Source: Lachnospiraceae bacterium (lineage in GTDB: Bacteria; Bacillota; Clostridia; Lachnospirales; Lachnospiraceae). Taken from it: a stretch of DNA of 64,000 nt. A program made the position numbers and the translations under genes. Below the pieces are notes generated by a model. The model searched no databases. It had not been told where the DNA came from and saw nothing but the letters and a program-made list of their open reading frames with translations. Below, piece after piece: positions 59,012 to 64,000 of the stretch. Where the stretch lies: NCBI GenBank assembly GCA_017461725.1, contig JAFTXG010000020.1:124001-188000 (forward strand), given 5' to 3'. How positions within the stretch are numbered: the first letter of the stretch is position 1; every line of letters begins with the position of its first letter.

Positions 59012-60958
59012 TCACTTGCACAACTCCTCGTCCGCCTGCACCACGGAGGGGAACAGACCGGCGTCGGTGTGAGGGATAAAGCAGGACGCTACGAACTCGT
59101 CCATATACCCCGGTGTGGTGCTCAGCTCCAGATAGGTCATGTTTGCACCAACCTCGTGAACCTTCTCCTGTGCCTCGTCGGACAACAGGATCGCGTAAGC
59201 ACCGGACAGGGAAGAATTGCCGATATAGGTAAACATTTCCAGCGGAATATCCGGGAACATACCGATATTGACTGCATTCTTCATATTGATACCGCTTCCG
59301 ATACCGCCAGCGACATATACACGGTCGATCATGGAAATATCGAAATCCACGGAATTTAACATTGTATTGATTGCGGAGAAGATCGCTCCCTTGGCACGGA
59401 TAAAGTTATCGATATCCACCTCGGTGATCTCCACATCCTTCACTGAGCCGGCATCCTCGCGGAAAGCCAGCACATAGCTGCCCATACCGTAGGCATCATG
59501 ACGGATACGCTTGCCCTCGCGGACAAAGATACCCTTCGGATTGATGATACGACAGCGGAACAGTTCTGCAATCACATCGATGATACCGGAACCACAAAGA
59601 CCTACCGGCTTCTGTCCCTCATCTCCGATCACCGTGAAGGTGGGCTCCATGGTGACAGGGTCGATGGTACAAGCCTCAATGGCTCCGTCGGTGGCTCTCA
59701 TACCGCAGCTGATGTCTCCACCCTCGAAAGCGGGTCCTGCTGAGCAGGCACAGCTCATGAGGAAATCGGAATTGCCAAATACCAGCTCGCCGTTGGTTCC
59801 CAGGTCGATGAACAGGGAAAACTCCGGCTTGCTCCAGATCGCACTGGCAAGGGTACCGGCAGTGATATCGCCGCCCACATAGCTTCCGATATTTGGAGCG
59901 ATCACAATCTTTGCTCTGGGGTTGATATTGATTTTCAGATCGCGGGCCTCAACACTGTCCGTCGCAAAAAACGCCGGAATGTAGGGTTCCATGCGGATCG
60001 GATCAGAATTCATCCCAACAAGCAAGTGATTCATGGTCGTGTTAGCCGCAACACACATCCTGCAGATCTGGCTGCGACTGATCTTCGTCTTGGCGCACAT
60101 CTGCTGGATCAGCGGATTGATGGTCTCATCGATCACTGCTTTCTGCAGTTTTTTCTTTCCGCCGGGCTTCTGTGACTCGATAATACGGTTGATAACATCC
60201 GCACCAAAACGAATCTGTCCGTTTCCGGAGGAAGCCTTTGCCACGATCTCACCGGTCATCATATCCGCGATCAGCGCAGATACGGTGGTAGTACCGATAT
60301 CGATGGCAAGACCGTATGCACCGCAGGGCTCGTCGGCTCCGACCACATCGTAAATGACAGCTCTTCCGGCCTCCTCATTTACCACGCACTTCACCTTAAA
60401 ACCATTCTCTCGCAGCACATCAGGAAGTTTGAGGAGTACATCAAAGGTCAGATGAGCAGACTCATAGCCGCCAACCTCGCAGACCGCACGGGCCAGACGC
60501 TCATTGTCCGGCATGGTGTCATCCAGGGTAGGCTCATCCATATTGACTGTCTGCACACAGAAGCTGTTGTAGAATTCGATCCCGGCTTCCAGCATATCAG
60601 ACTTTGCCTGTTCAAAAATTTTGATCTCCTCTGGGGAACTAAGATCTGCCACCTTCATACGGCTGCGATAAGCAGACGCAATATCGGGCACCATCACTTC
60701 CACATCTTCCTTCACGGTGCTGACGCAGGAAAGTCTCCAGCCATCAGCGTACTCCTCGTCGGAAATGTGGCGTGTTTTCTCAGACTGCAGTTCTCCGCTT
60801 ACCACCTTGACACGGCATTTTCCACAGGAACCATTGCCGGAGCAAGGCGCATCGATAGCTACATTTGTTTTTCTCGCTACCTCAAGAAGGTTTTCACCAA
60901 GAGCGGCGAAGGCAATGATGTCTTCGCCGCTCTCAAACTTAAATGTCACTTTATACAA
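59012..60958 (-). CDS. acsV: corrinoid activation protein AcsV (RACo-type)
   Basis: The 648-residue protein has an N-terminal plant-type [2Fe-2S] domain with Cys39, Cys45, Cys48 and Cys78 (APCSGNGSCGKCRV), a linker and middle domain to about 200, and a C-terminal ASKHA ATPase-like domain (GLAIDIGTTTVSALIADMMTG, FIDLGTNGELVFG, GLCGSGIIDVIAELF, YVAGGIGSG). Such proteins reductively activate the cobalt of the corrinoid iron-sulfur protein with ATP hydrolysis. Normal length. It follows acsE after 24 bases. Confidence 0.95.
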   Translation of the reverse strand: MYKVTFKFESGEDIIAFAALGENLLEVARKTNVAIDAPCSGNGSCGKCRVKVVSGELQSEKTRHISDEEYADGWRLSCVSTVKEDVEVMVPDIASAYRSRMKVADLSSPEEIKIFEQAKSDMLEAGIEFYNSFCVQTVNMDEPTLDDTMPDNERLARAVCEVGGYESAHLTFDVLLKLPDVLRENGFKVKCVVNEEAGRAVIYDVVGADEPCGAYGLAIDIGTTTVSALIADMMTGEIVAKASSGNGQIRFGADVINRIIESQKPGGKKKLQKAVIDETINPLIQQMCAKTKISRSQICRMCVAANTTMNHLLVGMNSDPIRMEPYIPAFFATDSVEARDLKININPRAKIVIAPNIGSYVGGDITAGTLASAIWSKPEFSLFIDLGTNGELVFGNSDFLMSCACSAGPAFEGGDISCGMRATDGAIEACTIDPVTMEPTFTVIGDEGQKPVGLCGSGIIDVIAELFRCRIINPKGIFVREGKRIRHDAYGMGSYVLAFREDAGSVKDVEITEVDIDNFIRAKGAIFSAINTMLNSVDFDISMIDRVYVAGGIGSGINMKNAVNIGMFPDIPLEMFTYIGNSSLSGAYAILLSDEAQEKVHEVGANMTYLELSTTPGYMDEFVASCFIPHTDAGLFPSVVQADEELCK

Positions 60959-60982
60959 TTTAAGCTCCGTTCCTGAAAAAGA

Positions 60983-61768
60983 TTAGATCTCCAGGTAGGA
61001 ATCTGCGTACAGAGTATTGTTCTTGAATACGTCACAGGACTTGATGGTCTCCATCAGACGCAGATCACAAGGATTTACGATTGCGGAGGTCAGACCCTGC
61101 ATCATACACATAGCAACCAGAGCGGAATCCATGATCGGTCTGATGTGCTTAGGCATACCGTTGGAGTTGTTGGACAGACCGCCGGTGCTGTTCAGGCCCA
61201 TGTCAGAGAACATCTTGATTGCCTCAAGAACGATCATCTGCTTGTCCTGCATACCCTTAACAACCAGGAACAGGGGGTCGAACCACAGGTCCTCAGCCTC
61301 CATGCCCAGCATCATACCACGCTCAAGCATGTTCTGGCAGTGCATCATACGCTCGTCGTTGTCAGCGGGAACACCGTCAGCGGAGCAAAGTGCAACAACG
61401 ATAGCATCGTTAGCTGCAGCAAGGTCGATGTACTCGATTCTGCTTCCTGCATCTGCAGAGTTAACGATGGGCTTACCCTTTGCACGGTTGTATACGGAGA
61501 TACCAGCCTCGATAGCCTTCATGTTAGCGGTATCCAGAGCCAGGGGAACATTGTCGAAGTTGGACTGAAGCAGCTGAACTGCCCACTTCATCAGGTCCTC
61601 GCCGTCGTTCTCAGCAGGTCCGATGTTCAGGTCAAGGTAGGTTGCGCCTGCATCCAGCTGCTCTTTTGCTCTCTTTAAGATAGGCTCGGGATCTCTCTCA
61701 GCCATAGCCTTACGAATTACAGGGGAAATACAGTGAATTCTCTCACCAATAGTAATAAACTTACCCAT
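60983..61768 (-). CDS. acsE: methyl-THF:corrinoid/iron-sulfur protein methyltransferase
   Basis: The 261-residue protein is a pterin-binding TIM barrel: MGKFITIGERIHCISPVIRKAM, GATYLDLNIGPAENDGEDLM, NSADAGSRIEYIDLAAANDAIVVALC and STGGLSNNSNGMP. It transfers the methyl group from methyltetrahydrofolate to the cobalt of AcsC/AcsD. The start at 61768 follows AGGAG; the frame extends into upstream element B but without a ribosome site. Confidence 0.96.
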   Translation of the reverse strand: MGKFITIGERIHCISPVIRKAMAERDPEPILKRAKEQLDAGATYLDLNIGPAENDGEDLMKWAVQLLQSNFDNVPLALDTANMKAIEAGISVYNRAKGKPIVNSADAGSRIEYIDLAAANDAIVVALCSADGVPADNDERMMHCQNMLERGMMLGMEAEDLWFDPLFLVVKGMQDKQMIVLEAIKMFSDMGLNSTGGLSNNSNGMPKHIRPIMDSALVAMCMMQGLTSAIVNPCDLRLMETIKSCDVFKNNTLYADSYLEI

Positions 61769-61803
61769 TATTTTTCTCCTTTGATGTTTGTTATTTTTTT
61801 TTC

Positions 61804-61962
61804 GCGAAAACGGCTGCTCCGCTTCTGCGAAGCTCCCGCATCCGACTGGCCTTCGCAGCTTTCGGGCCATCGCCCTGCACTGCTCATACCGTTATACTCG
61901 CCAGATACCTGCAGATGCTCATGCAAGCATGGCACTGCAGGTGCCTGTCTCGTTATTTTCGC
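61804..61962 (-). repeat. structured intergenic element, copy B (acsC-acsE)
   Basis: This 159-base block has the terminal stem GCGAAAA/TTTTCGC and an inner hairpin ACCTGCAG/CTGCAGGT enclosing CATGC-TT-GCATG. The 3' end reads CGGAGCAGCCGTTTTCGC. It starts four bases after the acsC stop codon. It aligns with copy A (57003-57157), with paired changes in both the terminal stem and the inner hairpin. Confidence 0.8.
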
Positions 61963-61965
61963 CAC

Positions 61966-63318
61966 TTATGCGTTCATATCCTTCAGGAACTTAACCAGCT
62001 GAACAGCCTCGTTAGGACCAACTACGATGTTCCAGCCGGGCAGCTTAGCCTCGATATCACCCTTCAGTACTGCTACCTTACCGGGGATAACCAGAGTACG
62101 GTTCTTGATCTTGTTCTCGATCTCGAACTCAGCGAAGTACTTAGCGATGGAGGAGGAGGACAGCTTTCCTGCAGCCCAAGCGGTCAGTACGGAAAGTCCG
62201 CCTGCATCACTGATCAACAGGTTACAAGGAACACCGGAACGCTCCAGCTCGCCGGATACTACGAAGTAGGTCAGAGCGAAGTCAACGGTGGTAAGGCATA
62301 CGGAGTTCTCGTCGCCGCCGTTGATGGAGTAGATACCAGGAGCAACCTTCATGGGCTTCTGAGGATCGGTGAATACGTTCTGTCTCAGGCCGTACAGAGG
62401 CAGTGCCTGGGAGTAATCGATCTTCTCCATCACAACGATGGAGCCGTACTTCAGAGTGAATACACTTGCCAGTGCGGTCTGCAGATGCAGGTCGCCCTTA
62501 GCCAGCTTAGCCAGGTTAACGATGGAAGGATATCCAAAGGTTCTGTCGCTGTTCTTGATTGCTGCACGACGCATCTGAACTGCGATAGCGTAGGTCTCCT
62601 TGATGGAAGCACCGGTAGCATCCAGAACCAGGTTCTTGTTGCCAAGAGCCTCAAGCTTTGCGGTTACATCGTAAAGCTCATCAATGTTTGCTGCGGAAAC
62701 ACCCAGAACTACGCCCTCAGCGGTAGCCAGTGCGTTCATTGCCTCGTAGTTAGCTGCGTTAGCACCGTTCAGGATGGGCTTCTGAGCCTTGCAAACGGCG
62801 AGAGCTGCCTTAGCAACCTCAACATCCTTAACGTCCAGAACCAGAGTTCTGCTCATGCCTGCTGCGCGCTCTACCATAGCAACGTACTTAGCAGCATCGG
62901 TACCCTCACAGTAAGCTACGTTGATCACCTCTGCGAACATACGCTCGCCGATACGCTCGTAGTCTACCTTAGGGATACCTGCGAATACTTCCTCAACAAC
63001 TGCATCATCCATGCAGCTGCATACATTTACACCATATCTGGTCTTGTTCACGAAAGTCTTCTCGTGACGGTACAGAACGGTCTCGCCGCCAAGGGTGATC
63101 TCGGTCTCGCCGACACCAGCCTTGATGGTCTTCATGGGCGGTGCAGAAGCCTCAGACAGCTTTGCAATTGCCTCGGGTGCCATATGAGGACACTTGGAGA
63201 TCTCCAGTGCTCCCTGAGCAACCTTCATACCAAATGCCATACAGGTAGGGCAGCCGCACTCTTTACAGTTTTTCTTCGGTGTTAACTTAAAAATATCAAT
63301 ACCGGTAAGTTTTGCCAT
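61966..63318 (-). CDS. acsC: corrinoid iron-sulfur protein, large subunit
   Basis: The 450-residue protein has the N-terminal [4Fe-4S] motif Cys18-x2-Cys21-x4-Cys26-x16-Cys43 (NCKECGCPTC), a TIM-barrel domain and a C-terminal corrinoid-binding region (WNIVVGPNEAVQLVKFLKDM). With AcsD it accepts the methyl group from methyl-THF and delivers it to the A-cluster of acetyl-CoA synthase. AGGAGG lies before the ATG. It follows acsD by 18 bases. Confidence 0.97.
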   Translation of the reverse strand: MAKLTGIDIFKLTPKKNCKECGCPTCMAFGMKVAQGALEISKCPHMAPEAIAKLSEASAPPMKTIKAGVGETEITLGGETVLYRHEKTFVNKTRYGVNVCSCMDDAVVEEVFAGIPKVDYERIGERMFAEVINVAYCEGTDAAKYVAMVERAAGMSRTLVLDVKDVEVAKAALAVCKAQKPILNGANAANYEAMNALATAEGVVLGVSAANIDELYDVTAKLEALGNKNLVLDATGASIKETYAIAVQMRRAAIKNSDRTFGYPSIVNLAKLAKGDLHLQTALASVFTLKYGSIVVMEKIDYSQALPLYGLRQNVFTDPQKPMKVAPGIYSINGGDENSVCLTTVDFALTYFVVSGELERSGVPCNLLISDAGGLSVLTAWAAGKLSSSSIAKYFAEFEIENKIKNRTLVIPGKVAVLKGDIEAKLPGWNIVVGPNEAVQLVKFLKDMNA

Positions 63319-63336
63319 TTCTTTGTCCTCCTGTCC

Positions 63337-64000
63337 TTACGCTAATTCTTTGATCATCTTGGAAATCGTTGCAACGGAAACAGGATGCTTCAGGATAACA
63401 GCATCGGATGCAGAAGCCAGAACTGCAGCTGCAGTTGCAACTTCCATATCGATCGCACGGCTCTCAACGCAGCCCCACTCGGGTACGTCAGCCTCAGAAG
63501 CACTTGCCTCCTTTACGCCCCATGCGTCACCGGCAACAGGAGTAATGATCGGCATCTGGAGGGTATTATCGCCCTGCTGAAGAGCAGCAGCCTTAATACG
63601 ATCCATGGTGGAAATAACATACTCAAAACCGTAACCTGCAGCAGCACTACCAACGTTCATTACAACAGCCTGGCTGTTAACGCCCAGCTGAGACAGCAGA
63701 ACATTCAGCTGCTTTGCAAGGTTGATATCTACGGAAGACTCAGCGCCAACCTTCTGATTGTAAGCAAGACCTGCGGATGCACCGATGGACTTGTAGTTCT
63801 CTTCTTTGCTGGACATCAGCAGAACGTTCTTTCCCTGAAGTGCCTCTGCGCACTTGCTAAGGAGCTCTGCATCCTTCTCAACATTCTTACATCCCTCGAT
63901 TACCAGGGGAGCGTCAACAGCCTCAGCAACAGCCTTAGCCAGCTCTACCAGTTCCTCGGTGGGCTTGTTCTCGCCGTTGGGATCACCACCCTCAAGCTTC
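63337..64000 (-). CDS. acsD: corrinoid iron-sulfur protein, small subunit (3' part)
   Basis: The C-terminal 221 codons of a gene that continues past the right window edge. The visible part begins KLEGGDPNGENKPTEELVELAKAV, continues LVIEGCKNVEKDAELLSKCAEAL and MSSKEENYKSIGASAGLAYNQKVGAESSVDINLAKQLNVLL, and ends ATISKMIKELA. These match the TIM-barrel AcsD subunit that forms the heterodimer with AcsC. An internal Met at 63816 is not the true start, since the frame is open and conserved upstream of it. Confidence 0.95.
   Translation of the reverse strand, partial: KLEGGDPNGENKPTEELVELAKAVAEAVDAPLVIEGCKNVEKDAELLSKCAEALQGKNVLLMSSKEENYKSIGASAGLAYNQKVGAESSVDINLAKQLNVLLSQLGVNSQAVVMNVGSAAAGYGFEYVISTMDRIKAAALQQGDNTLQMPIITPVAGDAWGVKEASASEADVPEWGCVESRAIDMEVATAAAVLASASDAVILKHPVSVATISKMIKELA

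Noticed and set aside
61768-61965. Small open frame inside element B
   Set aside because: Arg/Ser/Gln-rich sequence imposed by the structured repeat; copy A does not keep the same frame, so coding selection is unlikely.

Overview
The window comes from an anaerobic, low-to-medium G+C Firmicute. Its Wood-Ljungdahl methyl-branch genes (acsD, acsC, acsE, acsV, fchA, folD), hybrid cluster protein, LplB/LplC-type sugar transporters with YesM/YesN regulators, and Clostridia-style nusA-infB and ffh-rpsP-trmD-rplS clusters point to an acetogenic Lachnospiraceae (Blautia-like). The genus is inferred, not proven. All genes except two (a GH39-type glycosidase and an MFS transporter) lie on the minus strand.

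Layout. 1-120: start of a sugar ABC permease, cut by the window edge. 234-1241: metallophosphoesterase. 1430-2732: a two-gene DUF3990/HTH module with toxin-antitoxin-like organisation, flanked by imperfect direct repeats. 2868-11552: a carbohydrate island with esterase, YesM-type kinase, YesN-type regulator, lipoprotein binding protein, two permeases and a TIM-barrel isomerase. 11750-13764: a three-gene HTH / ImmA-IrrE protease / PIN-like nuclease module. 13934-20398: GH39-like glycosidase, LacI regulator, MFS transporter, PHP phosphoesterase, polysaccharide deacetylase and a membrane protein of unknown function. A 13-base palindrome recurs at the glycosidase and LacI/MFS promoters, and in weaker form at the ABC operon.

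20685-28430: hcp, tsf, rpsB, pnp, rpsO and an NlpC/P60 hydrolase. 28551-37821: the rimP-nusA-ylxR-ylxQ-infB-rbfA-nrnA-truB-ribF cluster, interrupted by an 11-copy 16-bp tandem repeat. 38052-38134: tRNA-Leu(CAA). 38242-48798: yraN, nagA, rnhB, two lepB genes around rbgA, rplS, a second isomerase, trmD, rimM, khpA, rpsP, ffh and ylxM. 48898-50343: glgA. 50506-55762: an FtsX/MacB-type ABC transporter with its two-component system.

56073-64000: folD, fchA, a DUF3786 gene, acsV, acsE, acsC and acsD (partial). These handle one-carbon units on tetrahydrofolate and pass the methyl group through the corrinoid iron-sulfur protein to acetyl-CoA synthase, with acsV reactivating the corrinoid protein.

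The most striking non-coding signal is a dispersed family of structured intergenic elements, all in the same orientation, placed at or just after stop codons inside operons (37325, 46180, 48404, 57003, 61804). The copies share a 3' motif, while their terminal stems differ in sequence but keep pairing. Two other palindromic intergenic blocks (43464 and 57842) may be a second family.
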